NCBI GenBank assembly: GCA_016647705.1 | Contig: CM028338.1 | Location: forward strand, 22,899,577 to 22,963,576 | Direction: 5' to 3' | DNA length: 64,000 nt | From: Eucommia ulmoides | Lineage: Eukaryota; Streptophyta; Magnoliopsida; Garryales; Eucommiaceae | Shown here: in pieces, positions 1-11,955 of the stretch | Layout: every line of letters begins with the position of its first letter | Numbering within the stretch: the stretch's first letter is position 1 | Notes under the pieces: model-generated | What the model was told of the DNA's origin: nothing | Databases searched by the model: none | What the model saw: only the letters and a program-made list of their open reading frames with translations | Position numbers and translations under genes: made by a program

Positions 1-837
1 TTGGTCGACCGGTTCACCCGGCAGTCAACCATTCAGGATGAAAATTTATATTTTCCTATTCTTAAAATATTTTCTTAATCGATTTTTTAGGAAAAATATT
101 TTGATATGTAAATTTATCACTTCTAAACATATTTCCAATAATTTAAATTAATTATAAGTGTCGTGCATGATCCGAATCGGATATTATTAAGAGCATAAAA
201 AGAATTGAGTTGTTTTTACCTAGAAATAGTAAAAAACATCTGCTAAAAAAAATTCATTGTCTTCATTGCAACTATCTCGATCTTTCAACAAATATCATCT
301 TGAAAACCATTCTTTTTCTCATTTGATCAATCGGAACTTAATTTTGAAATCACTCAATAAAAACATTAGTTTAGTGAAATATCAACGTTAATTTGTCCAT
401 CACAATATCTAGGGTCAACAATCCCTTCATTTTTTATGATGACAATTAACTTTGATATTTTTTCATAGCAATTATGTAACTATGCTCTCCCTTAATATAA
501 GAACGGGTTTTGTTTGCATTTAAGATCATAATGAGAAAAACATTTTCAAGAATATGCAATGAGAGATTAAAAATGAATTCAAAACATATAATATATCATA
601 AAAGTTTTATCTTTCCCCCTTTGTAAATGCTTTTATGAAATCATAAGTACGTGAAAACATCACAACTTTCACCCCTTTGTCATCTAAAAAAGTAGAGAGG
701 TAGATCAAAACATCTATTCAAATATCATTATGTCTAACCATGCCCAAATCTCGAATAATTTTAAAAAAAATTACTCTTCAATTAGAGGTTTAGTAAATAT
801 ATCATCTAGTTGTTCAGAAGTATCAACATATTTGGTA

Positions 838-1323
838 CAATGTTTTTGAAACAGGACCGGACGTCGAATCGGAAAAGTCACCGGGTCACGGGTCACTGGT
901 TCAATCGGTAAGCGAACTGCGGTTAAACCAGTGACGTCATAATTACGTTATATATATAATATTAAAAACAATCACATGGGCAACAAATGACTATTTTCTA
1001 TCCAAAATTATAATGAAGATAATGATTATTTAGATTGCAATGAGATAATTATGAAACTTTAAGCTACCAGATGTTCAAAATAAAAGTATGAGGACTAAAG
1101 TGAGATTTGGGTCAAACTTTAGAAAACAAAGTGTGAAAATCCCTTTCAATTATATATATATATATATTATTTAAAAATGCCAAATCCGGGACCATTGGAT
1201 CACTTTTGATCCAATGGTCAAGATAAAAAAAAAATACAGCTATATATCTTTCCCATTTGACCATTTCCCAAACCCTAGAATTGTCGGTTGCTTCTTCCCA
1301 TTTCCCAAACCCGCATCAAGTAC

Positions 1324-1355
<32 letters not shown>

Positions 1356-1821
1356 ATGTGTGTGTGTTTCTCTCTCTTTGACGCTGCAACCCTAACGACG
1401 ACGGTGCGAATGAGGTCGGCGATGACGGTGCAGCTGGGCGGAGATGTAAATGGCGATGGTTGGCAGTGGTTGATTGGCGGTTGGTATGGCTAGTGATCGT
1501 GTCTAGTGAAGTTCGGCTATGGTTTGGATGATGCTTTTTTGTGGTGGTTGATTGTCGGATGTCGCACGAGCAATGACATTCATCAATCAGAAAAGCAATT
1601 TGTGTTGTTGTTGCTCATCGGAGGTCTGTGATGGTTTGAACAGAGGAACGAAGCAAAACCAGGCGGTTCATAAAAAATCAGAACAGTTCGCTGGTTGGAC
1701 GATCGAACCAGTTCAAACCGGCCGGTTGACCGATTTTAGGGGTATAACCAGACCAAAAACTAAGCCGGTCGATGGTCCAACCGATTGAACCGGCCGGTCC
1801 GGTCCGGTTTTTAAAACACTG
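838..1821. mobile_element. Non-autonomous hAT-superfamily DNA transposon
   Basis: The ends are imperfect inverted repeats: CAATGTTTTTGAAACAGGAC at the left, and CAGTGTTTTAAAAACCGGAC read inward from the right. An 8-bp target duplication flanks them (ATTTGGTA at 830-837, ATTCGGTA at 1822-1829), which is diagnostic of hAT. Both subterminal regions are rich in CCGGTT/GACCGG words. The interior has a (CT)n run near 1326-1356 and no transposase. It interrupts the RNase H end of the copia fossil, so it is younger than that element. Confidence 0.85.
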
Positions 1822-4312
1822 ATTCGGTAGAAATATCAGCCCTCTAAATGTGATCACGAATAAAATAATGACGAATTTCAATATGCATAGTTCGTAAGTA
1901 CAATGTTGGATTTTTGCTAAAACGTATAACACTTTTATTATCACAATAAATGGGAACTTCATCCGTGCAAATACCAAGATCATTTAATTGTTGTTTAATA
2001 TAAAGCATTTGTGCACAACAATTATCTGCATCCATACATACAACCTCAGTGGTAGATACGACTATAAAATCATGCTTTTTGCTTGACCAAGAAACTAGTG
2101 CGTGTCCTAAAAAGTGACACGACCTACTTGTGCTTTTACACTTAACTTTGCAACCGGTAAAATCAGCGTTGGGTAACTAAGTAAAGTAAAATTACACCCC
2201 CTAGGATACCATTATTCCAGATCAAAAGTTTCTTTTAAATATATACAAATTCGTTTAACAGTAGTTAAATGAGATTCTTTTGGGAAAGATTAAAATCTCA
2301 CACACAAACAAACACTAAACATGATATCTGGTCTACTTGAAGTAAGATATAACAAACTATCAATCATACCTCGACACATCATTTCATTCACACTTTTACA
2401 TGTATCATGCTTATCGATTTTTGTTGTCGTTTCCATGGAAGTTTTATATTCTTTTGCATTATCCAAGCCATATTTTTTAAGTAACTCTTTAGAGTACTTG
2501 GATTGATTAACAAAAATCTCTTATTTGGTTTGCTTAATTTGAAGCCTAAGAAATAATGTTAACTCTCCCATCATACTCATTTTATATTCTACCTGCATTA
2601 TCTTGGAAAATTCTTGGCAAAGATTCTCATTAGTAGAACCAAAAATGATATCATCTTCATAAATCTGTACTAAAAAAACCTTTCACAATTAAATATCTTT
2701 TAAGTCTCTTATACCAAGCTCGAGAAACTTGTTTTAGACCATACAAAACTTTATAGTCATAATCTACGTCATGTTCCTGATTATAGTCATGTGCTACTAA
2801 TCTTGCTTTATTTCTAGTTACTGTTCTTGTTTCAACCTTTGTATTACAATAAACCCTTTTAGTACCAATAACATGATGAAAATCAAGTCTACCAACTAGA
2901 GACCAAATTTTATTTCTTTCAAATCGAAGTAATTCTTCTTGCATGGCAAAAATCTATGATTCATCAGTTAAAACTTTATCAATATTTTTAGGCTCAATTT
3001 GAGAAAGAAATACAAGATTAATAACATCTTTAAGGGAATACATTGTACTTACACCCTTTTCAAAGTCCCCAATGATTTTCTTTACCGAATGTCTTATCCT
3101 TGGCATTATCTCCAAAAGTCACTTGATCTCCGCCTTTAAGTGTCAAAGGCGCAAATTTTATTTTGTCTCCCATCATGTGCCAAGAACAACCACTGTCTAG
3201 GAACCATTTACCCTTGCTTAACGATGCTTGCAGATTAACCTCATCCCCAATGGTCATTAGGGCAAACATTGATCAATTGTCACTGCTGGATTTTTTAGAT
3301 TTGCTTGAATCTGAATCATTCCATGTAGTTTTCATGGATTTCTTCTTCCCCTATTTCGCTCTCTTCTTTTCCTTTTATTTATTTTCTTTCTTTGGCTCAG
3401 GATAATTGGTTTGAAAATGTCTAATTTTATGACAGTTAAAACATTCAATATTATTCATATTAAAGTCCTTTCTTTCACGATATGTTCGTCGGGTCATCCT
3501 CCTAAAGTTTTTGGTTAAAAGAGCCACACCATTTTCTTGCTCGTTGTCGAGGATTATGTTATCACTATCATCATCATCATTCTCAATTCTCTGAGCTTTT
3601 AGTGCCAAAAACTTCTATTTGTAAATCTCAACTTTTCCTTCATATCCACGAATGGATGACTCAGGGGTCATTAGATTATCAACTAGTTCATCAATCATAT
3701 ACTTGGTAAGATCCTTAGCTTCATCGATTGTCATCACCTTGGGTTCCCATTCTTTGGTTAATGACCTCATAATGTTCTGCAGTTTCTCATGCATGGAGTA
3801 TGGTTTTCAAGTGCACTGATGCTATTGCATGTGTTGGTGAACCTTGTATACATATCCTAGATTGATTCTGTATCGCCCATTCTAAAAATCTCAAACTAAT
3901 GAGCCAACTCACTGGTTTTGGATTCTTTCACTTGGTTTGTTCTCGCGTGTATGATCTGTGAAGTATCTCACATCTGATTTGCCAACTCGCAACCTGATAT
4001 CCTGTTATATTTTTTCACATCTAATTTACAGAATAAAAGATTAATAGCTTGAGCATTAACAGATAACTTTTTAAAATCGCCATCGTCATACTTATCCTAT
4101 TTCTTTGCAATACCATTAACAGTAGGAACATAAAGACCATTTTTAATAACTAGTTGCATGTAAGAAAGCAATCATTCTAACATTCCAGAAAACATAAGTA
4201 TCACGTGTAAAGAGTGGAGGACGATGCATATATTGTCTCTCTGCTAGTGTGTTCATGTGATGCGCTATGTGATCATGTTAGCTAGGATGTGTAGCCTATT
4301 AAGCGAAAACAA

Positions 4313-4324
4313 ACTCTGGTACCA
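4313..4324 (-). other. Primer-binding site of the copia fossil
   Basis: On the minus strand the sequence TGGTACCAGAGT lies two bases inside the LTR end (CA at 4327-4328). It is one change from the plant initiator-Met primer-binding site TGGTATCAGAGC. It fixes the orientation of the element and the inner edge of its 5' LTR. Confidence 0.7.
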
Positions 4325-4326
4325 AT

Positions 4327-4456
4327 TGTTGGCCAAAAGATCTACCCAAGAGGAGGGGTGAGTTGGGTAGTTAAAAATTGAAACACATAATTTACAAATT
4401 AAACAAATCACCAATTTTCCTAACCGAATGTTATTTTGAGTTACAGCAGAAACGCA
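4327..4456 (-). repeat. 5' LTR of the copia fossil, inner piece
   Basis: The LTR begins at 4327 (TGTTGGCC on the plus strand) next to the primer-binding site. It is cut at 4456 by the 5.7-kb element described next and resumes at about 10180, where the sequence continues without a break in sense. Confidence 0.65.
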
Positions 4457-5549
4457 TGTTAGACAAAAATGATTTTTAGACTATTTTAAGTCTAAGTATT
4501 TATGTGATTTAATTATTAATTGATATATATTTATATATCAATACATTAGTTTTAGTGAGAAGGCGAATGTGAACTTTTGATTTGTCAAAAATCATTAAAA
4601 TGTGAATGAGAAATTATTTTTCAATATAGTCTCATGAAGTTGAATGAAATATATAAAATGAGTAATTCCACATTGGTTAATGAAAAACACCTAAATCACT
4701 TTTATAATCCATTCCACATTGGTTAATGAAAAACACTTAAATCACGTTTATAATCCATTTTGGATTGTAGACCCAGGTCGGGTCAGGGGTTGTGGATTTG
4801 AATATAGACTTGGGTGAATCCAAGTAGAGAGATATCTTTCTAAAATTTTCTTTAAATTGATTTTACCAATTTTTCTAATTAAACAAGATTTGTTTTTTCA
4901 TATTTGTAACTCACTTTTAATAAGGAGTTACATGTGATAATTTTTAGTGGTTTTAAAGTGAGACTTTTGGTATAGTGGAGTTACTCATTTATTTACTCTA
5001 TAAATAAAGAAGTTTGCATTATCATTTAGGCATGAAAACTTAGAATATCTTGCACTATACATACACTTGAGTCAATATTAGTTTATTCTTGAGAGAGAGT
5101 ACAACATTTGTTTTGTTCCATTGATTTCAAGTGTTGTATCGAAATATTGTGATCGTTGCATCATGGGAAGCAAATGCCTAAGTAATCATAAGCATCTTAG
5201 TGGAGACAAAATTTATTTTAAGAAAATATCGTTAAACGATAGTCTCGATCGATTAGTAAAGGACTGTAAGTATAAATTTATTTATTTACTGATTTCGTGT
5301 ATTTTACAAACTGTAATATTTACTGTCACATGTATTGGATTTCTAAATAGTTGTTGTCAACTGTTTTACATTTTGAAATATTTTACATTCAACAAAAAAT
5401 TTCATTAAGAGTTTATTTTTTATTGTTTGTGAGTATTATTTCATTGTAAATATATTTATTACATATTTAAAAATCTTTATTGAAGATAATATTAATTAAT
5501 ATTTAATTATATTAATTAAAAATTAATATTTTCACCATTATGTTCTACA
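4457..5549 (+). repeat. 5' LTR of the LARD-like element
   Basis: Starts TGTTAGAC and ends CTACA. It aligns along its whole length with 9101-10179. A TATA-like CTATAAATAAAG lies near 5000. Its own internal tandem copy of about 46 bp accounts for most of the length difference from the right LTR. Confidence 0.8.
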
Positions 5550-6988
5550 ATCTTAAAGCAATTTTTGTTGTTATTACTGTGAACCTTTTATACTTATGTG
5601 ATTCATGTATAATGAACTATATATGCTTATGTGTGGCGTTAAATTATTATTATTATTTGTTAAATGTATGAATTTAAAGAACATATTTTTGTGTTATATG
5701 TTTTATATATCTATTGTATGATTATATTTTGGCAATTCAAAACATTCAAGTCCTTTGATTTATTTATCGATTGAGATGATTATTGTGAATCAAACTCGGA
5801 CACCAAATGGTTAGTGGTTGGATTACCGAATTAAGTATTAATTAATTTTTTCATGAGATGAAATGAAAAAGGATGAGTTGAACCAATTTTGAAGAATAAC
5901 AAATTAAAAAAATTGTAACAATATTGAAACTTGCCGAAATCCATTGAGGATGCTCTACGTAGATTGTCATTGTAATATAAGTTTGAAATTGCGGATTTTT
6001 TCGTGCAAGTTATATATTTTGATAAGACTACACATTTTTGTGTATTGTATAGTTTTAATATCAAAATAGAGTTACGATTTTTGTTGTAAAATAAATATAA
6101 AACAAAAATGAGGATAAACACTTTGTTGTTGGAAAGAGTCCAAAACCAACAAAGTAATATTTAAAAATAATAAAAAACAAAATTTATATGATTCAATCTC
6201 TAGTCTTGGACTAAAAGAAAATTTGAATAAATAAATGAATATGATTATTAAATTTGAGCCAAGTTTGGATATAGTGCTAAAAAATGCACAAGAGAGTTGC
6301 AACAAGAAAACCTCATTAGCCAATTTATTAGGCTAATGTGACCAAGGTGGATAACCTTTTTGATAAGGTTAATGAGATGTATTTTTCAATTTAACGGAGT
6401 CACATATATGAGATATGTCTAGAAAAATATTTTTTATTTAAAAAATGAGATTTAATTGTTTTGTCAAAAAAGTTACTCAATAATACAATATAATAAAAAT
6501 AAAAATAAAAATTTCAAGTCATAATTGTGAGACATGTGTGGAGTGAAATATGACTCAAAATATTTTAGTAATTGAAAAAAAGTACACAAAAATATTTTTA
6601 AATCAAAAATTCGAGACTTGAGCATGACATTAAATTTACGCAAACTTCTTTTTGTTTAATTGAAAGAAATGTGAAGTCTTTAAATTGATTTGTACAAATT
6701 AGAGGAAGGAAAAGTATTTTAATACTTCTATTGATAATTCAAGAACTTACGTGAAAATATGTATTCCATAAGAGGTTGAACAAGATAATTTAAATATATC
6801 ATGGAAATGTATAATATTTAAAAATATGGGGGGTGTCTTAATAAATTAGTAATTTTTTAAAGAATGTGAATGCGTATATGACCACAATTATTAAATCATG
6901 AAATATATCTTTCTTGTACATATATATTTTATGTAAAACTAAAAGAGTTAAGTTCTTTTAAATGAATAAATAATATTACATCTAGTAG

Positions 6989-7267
6989 TGTAATACTCCG
7001 AAAATTTATATTTTAAAAATATAATTTTATATAATTTTAATATTTTTGGGGTTGTTTTGTATATTATGAAAATTTATGGTATAAATAAATATTTAATAAT
7101 TTTTTAGAGTTAAATATTAATTTTAAATTGACCTTTAAAAAATTTTGGGATATAATTAATATTTTCGGTATTTCAAGAGAGATAATTAGAGTAAATAAAA
7201 AATAATAATAATAAAATAAGATATAAGGTTTGATGTGTTGTTTTCTTTAAGAAGAAGACAACACATG

Positions 7268-7300
<33 letters not shown>

Positions 7301-7897
7301 ATCCAATGACACGCATATATATATATATATATACATGTTATAAAAAAAAAAAAAAAATTAACTCAATACAATGTCGACTTCGATTCAGATTTTGATTTCG
7401 GATTTCAGGTAAAATTTCTAACTCTTTTAATATATGTATTTAATCTCTCCATGAATTTATATGGTTTATGTTAATATTGTTATAATTGTTATTTTTCATA
7501 AATATTTATGATCATGTATACTTATTATTAGTATGTGAAAATCATTTAAGATATATATTTACGTGTTATTTACAGATTAATTGGATATGCGTATTAGAAG
7601 AGTTGAAATTCTATTGAGCTTTGACTCACAACCCATAGTTTTTATTGCAAGGTCGCTAAAAATAGAACTGCACAAGGAATTATAAATGGATTTAGATTTA
7701 ATTTATTTTTATGTAATATTTTTATTTATTGTTATTGTTGTAAAAATTAATTCGATAAATTGACAATTACAATCATCGCCCTAATTTGTAAAATTTCTAA
7801 AATTTATGGGTAACAAAATATTCGTTATTTAAAAATTTTAATCTTAATTCTATTTGGGAGAAATCACGTGACGACTCTAGAAAATCGGGTCGTTACA
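6989..7897. repeat. Solo LTR nested in the LARD-like element
   Basis: A 0.9-kb block starts TGTAATACTCCGAAAAT and ends GGGTCGTTACA, the TG...CA form of a plant LTR. The 5-bp flanks AGTAG (6984-6988) and AGTAA (7898-7902) match at four of five positions. No internal region or second LTR is present, so it is best read as a recombined solo LTR. It contains long (TA)n tracts at about 7269-7335. Confidence 0.6.
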
Positions 7898-8334
7898 AGT
7901 AATATCTATGATTAAGTGTCTTAAGAGTAAATTGAGCCAAACATTTATCTACCTGTTTAATATATGTGAAATATAATGAGTATAATATAATAACATGTGT
8001 AATTAGACACTGTGATATTGTCAAATAAATTTATGTATGATGTAACAATGTGACGTCAAATAAATTCAAGATCAATAAGTATGACTTGTATATTTTGTTA
8101 ACATTACTAAGTCTAGTCATGCTATTGTTTTCTTATGGTTGATATATCATTATATGTGGAGGAGATACGGTGTTATTTAGATTCACGAAATAAATGTGAA
8201 TACATGTTAAAATTTATGAAAAATTAAAATAGTTTTCACATTTTAAAAAAATAACGTTGTGCCAACAATTTATCTATGTTGTGAAAGATAATGAATTATT
8301 GATATAACACAAAGTTGTGTATAATGGTAAGTCT

Positions 8335-8369
<35 letters not shown>

Positions 8370-9100
8370 AGACACAATATCACTAAACAGTCACTCTCGA
8401 AATGAGATTGTAAAAATTGACTATATAAAGTCAAAAGACAACGTTAAGAATTCATTGAGCAAAGGTCAGTCATGAGAGAGAGAGAGAGATATAACTGATC
8501 ATTGAAGGGAATGAGACTAAGTCTATTACGTAATAGTCATCATAATGGCAACCCAACCTAGTTGACTGAAGATCACAATATCTAGGTTCAAAGGGAAAAC
8601 CGAATTATAAAGGTAATTGCATGTATCAGTACATAAAGTTACTATCTATTATCCATTCATATGATGAAATAGTATGATTGAAATATGTGTGATGATTCAT
8701 ATTACTTGATATTATCAAGAAAAGAATTACAGAATATATTTGTTAAGACGATCATCTATATGAGTATGAACTAGGTCGGTTCTAAGAGAATGAGAAGGCT
8801 AAATTCTCTAGAGTACTCATGAAACAACTAGGGTGTTTGGGGCCAAAATGAACGCAACCATAGAACAAACAGTGTCTAAAAACAACTGTGTGGTTTCTAT
8901 TGTCTTGGTTTACACCAAAGACTGAACAGTTCAAGACATCATGTTCACTAGTTAGCCGAGTAAATTCGACAGATTCTTACTAGGGAAGGTTCAAGGCCAA
9001 AAGTTACCTATCCTAATACAGTTATTTTCTTATTAAGCTCTCTCTTATGTCTACATTATATATGCATGTTTATCCTGTCAATTTCATTCATATGGGGGAC

Positions 9101-10179
9101 AGTTAGACAAAAATGATTTTTAGGTTATTTTAAGTCTAACTATTTATGTGATTTAATTATTGATTGATATATGTTTATATATCAATACATTAATTTTAGT
9201 GAGAAGACGAACATGAACTTTTGATTTGTCAAAAATCATTAAGATGTGAATGAAAAATTTGTCTTTTAATACAATCTCATGAAATTGATTGAAGTATATA
9301 AAATGTGTAATTCCACATTGGCTAATGAAAAACACTTAAAACCACTTTTATAATCCATTTTGGATTATGAACCCGGGTAGAGGGTTTGGGTTTAGACTTG
9401 GGTGGATCCAAGTAGAAAGAACTCTCTATAATTTGCTTTAAATTAATTCAAGCAATTTTTTAACCAAACAAGACTTATATTTTCATATTTGTAACTCACT
9501 TTTAATAAGGAGTTACATTTGATAATTCTTAGTGGTTTTAAAGTAATTTTAGTGGCTTTAAAGTGAGACTTTTAGTGTGGTGGAGTTATCCATTTGTTTA
9601 CTCTATAATTAAAGTAGTTTGCATTATCATTTAGGCATGAAAACTTAGGACATCTTGCATTACACATACACTTGAGTTTATGTTAGTTTATTTTTCAGAG
9701 AGAATTCAACATTTATTTTATTTGTTGGATCCTTTGATTTCGAGTACTAGTATTAGAGGATTATGATCGTTGTAACTTACGAAGCAAATGCTTGAGTAAT
9801 TGTAAGAGCCTTAGCGGAGGCGAATTTTGCTTTAAGAAAACATCGTTAAATGATAGTCTCGATCGATATAAATTCCTGAACTTGTCATCGGACTGTAAGT
9901 ATAACTTTATTTATTTACTATTTTCATGTATTTTATAATTTGGAATATTTACTGTCGCATGTATTGGGTTTCTGAATATTTATTCTCAACTGTTTTACAT
10001 CTTGTAATATTTTACATTCAACAATAAATTTCATTAAGAGTTTATTGTTTTATTATTTGTAAGTATTATTTCATTGTAAATATATTTGTGACATATTTAG
10101 AAATCTTTATTGAAAATAATATTAATTAATATTTAATTATATTAATTAAAAATTAGTATTTTCATCATTATTTCCAACA
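9101..10179 (+). repeat. 3' LTR of the LARD-like element
   Basis: Partner of 4457-5549. It follows the purine tract ATGGGGGAC and ends CCAACA. It contains a short private duplication (AGTGG..TTTAAAGT) near 9530-9570. Confidence 0.8.
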
Positions 10180-10900
10180 ACATGTTTATCTAAATGCCAA
10201 CCAAACATGCAAGGCTAGAGAAATTGAACACACAGATTTATCCTGCTTCGGGAAGCTACCTTTAACTGTGTCCAGTCCCTTAAACTCCTGCAGGAATTTC
10301 GCAATCCACTAACCTTGATCCATTTCACGGGTAGGAACCAAACACTGACAATCCTTTTCCCAGGTTCGGTACTAATCTAATTCTTTTCCCAAACTCATAA
10401 TCAAACATTTATAATTTTCCTTCTACCAGGCGTAGGAAGAACCTAATTCCTTTATAGGCTAAGAATTAAACTTTACTATCTTGTTATCAAACTGAATACT
10501 AACCTAATTCTTTTACAGTCTGAGAATCAAACCTACATTTTTAATAGGCTAAAGACTAACCCTGATTAGACACCAACCCAATATTTCTAATCCTTTCACA
10601 CTCACATAATACAAAAAAAAAAAATTCTTTTGATAGGAGCTTCTACCACCTCAATTCAAGATTTGCTCAATTAATGTTCTGATATACTATGTAATAGAAT
10701 TACGTGAAAATACAAATTTGATTATTATCAATTTAGTACAAAGATTATGTAAATCATATTATCAGCGAAAAATCGTTTCACAAAATATTTTAAGATATTC
10801 AAAATAGAAAATGATTTTTCTTCAAACAATTTTTTAAGAGCTCAGACAAAGATATATATCATGTAAATTATAGAATATTGAGCACATAAAGTAATTGGAG
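10180..10900 (-). repeat. 5' LTR of the SIRE-like copia fossil, outer piece (right edge uncertain)
   Basis: Sequence to the right of the 5.7-kb insertion resumes the interrupted LTR (CATGTTTATCTAAATGCC). It reads like the promoter half of a SIRE-type LTR. No second TG/CA end or target duplication could be fixed, so the right limit is a guess. No gene is seen in it. Confidence 0.35.
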
Positions 10901-10929
10901 AGATCTCACCGAAATTTTCTTGAAAATTG

Positions 10930-11110
10930 GATCCTAAGGCAGTTTCTCAGCATCAATATCGATATTTTGCCTCTACCCAGAAAATTGATCATCCTAAGAA
11001 GCATTTAAATACTTTTAAATGCTATTATTGTGGAAAACATGATCACCTTGAGAAATAGTGTTATCAACTACATGGTTACCCAATTGAATTTAGAAATAAC
11101 TGGATACATA
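10930..11110 (+). pseudogene. Copia gag zinc-knuckle fragment
   Basis: A short plus-strand stretch encodes a CX2CX4HX4C knuckle with the typical plant copia context (CYYCGKHDH, then YQLHGYPIEF). Nothing else of a retroelement is recognisable around it. It is a small broken fossil of a different copia family from the one on its left. Confidence 0.6.
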
Positions 11111-11700
11111 GAAAATAAATTTTTCATGCAAGTACAAATAATATACTGCATGGTACCCCATATTGAATATATTCCGGCAATATATTCATCACTAAAATAA
11201 AAAGGTGCGGACTTAAAGGTAATCCTTCTTGCAAACCAATATTAATTGGTTAGGCACAAATATCACCTCTAACTATTCCAACTATTAACTATACCTTCAT
11301 GCATATTTTGAATCATGTTACTTGAATCATAAAAAAACTTGCATCTTATTTAGAATCCATCACAAAACTACTCTAGGTACTTGATCATACATTTTTTTCA
11401 ATTCTACAAAAATTATATATAAATATGTCTTTCTTTCTGTATATTTCTCTATATCGCCAAAGTAAATATACGACATTAATGGTTGACTAGTTGACCATAA
11501 GTCAAAATTGATTTTTTTTTTTATGCTCTCTTCAATGTCATTCGATATATGATAGTCATAAGTTTTATATTCTCATAAATTGCGTAACTTTAAACATTTT
11601 TATATTTTATAAATAGAAATTAACATCTTTCTCCTTCAATTCATCGAAAAAAAAAAGAGAAATTATTTGTCGGGAAAGATGTCCCTCGCTTCTCGCAATC
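11111..11700. other. Intergenic stretch upstream of psaO
   Basis: AT-rich DNA with no coding signal and no recognised element. I see nothing functional before about 11.7 kb. Confidence 0.5.
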
Positions 11701-11767
11701 CCCTTCCCTATTTATCCTAATTATTAGACATGAAAATATTATTGGCCAGGAAATGAGTAATAGGCAT

Positions 11768-11830
11768 GACACGTCAGTTTTGATCAAAATTCGAAAGCAA
11801 ACGCTACTTTATCCATATATCTCCACGTGG
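11768..11830 (+). promoter_or_regulatory. Light-type promoter motifs upstream of psaO
   Basis: A perfect G-box CACGTG lies at 11824-11829 (CCACGTGGC). A TTATCC about 15 bp upstream is an I-box-like GATAA on the other strand, and a second ACGT core (GACACGTCAG) lies at about 11768. G-box plus I-box pairs are known light-response modules of nuclear photosynthesis genes, which fits the gene downstream. They lie 125-190 bp before the start codon. The transcription start itself cannot be placed. Confidence 0.55.
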
Positions 11831-11955
11831 CATTTCCTCATTGACCATCATCCCCATCCATGATTTCATGCAATCTCATATGCCACCCACATATATCAAT
11901 TATTTTTTCTCACTCCGAAAAAAATTGAACACAAGAATTAAAAAGAAAAAGAAGA

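Larger units (their letters stand above)
1..4326 (-). mobile_element. Decayed Ty1/copia (SIRE/Maximus-like) retrotransposon, internal part
   Basis: A fossil copia element reading right to left. Recognisable pieces in order: primer-binding site near 4313-4324, a CCHC zinc knuckle of gag near 3.4-3.5 kb (CFNCHK), a protease-like segment near 3.1-3.25 kb (WFLDSGCSWHM), reverse-transcriptase pieces at about 2.65-2.95 kb (NKARLVA, YGLKQ), RNase H near 1.85-2.1 kb (IYCDNKSVI) and its C-terminal DIFTKPL motif near 0.78 kb. The integrase is essentially gone, and many breaks make this an old, dead copy. C-rich tracts on the plus strand near 615 and 670 look like the polypurine region read on the minus strand. 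The 3' LTR would lie left of the window. Lineage is inferred from the reverse-transcriptase wording and from LTR-like sequence starting at 4327. Confidence 0.8.
4457..10179 (+). mobile_element. Large non-coding LTR retrotransposon (LARD-like)
   Basis: Two direct repeats of about 1.09 and 1.08 kb (4457-5549 and 9101-10179) share ends such as GTTAGACAAAAATG and finish in CA. A polypurine tract (ATGGGGGAC) sits just before the right repeat and gives plus orientation. The 3.5-kb interior is very AT-rich and shows no gag, protease, reverse transcriptase or integrase. The element could only have moved with enzymes supplied by another copy. No convincing primer-binding site follows the left LTR. The left LTR holds a local tandem duplication near 4665-4765. 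By eye the LTRs differ at several percent of sites, suggesting a few million years or more. The flanks (ACGCA / ACATG) are not a clean target duplication. It is inserted in the LTR of the SIRE-like fossil. Confidence 0.8.
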
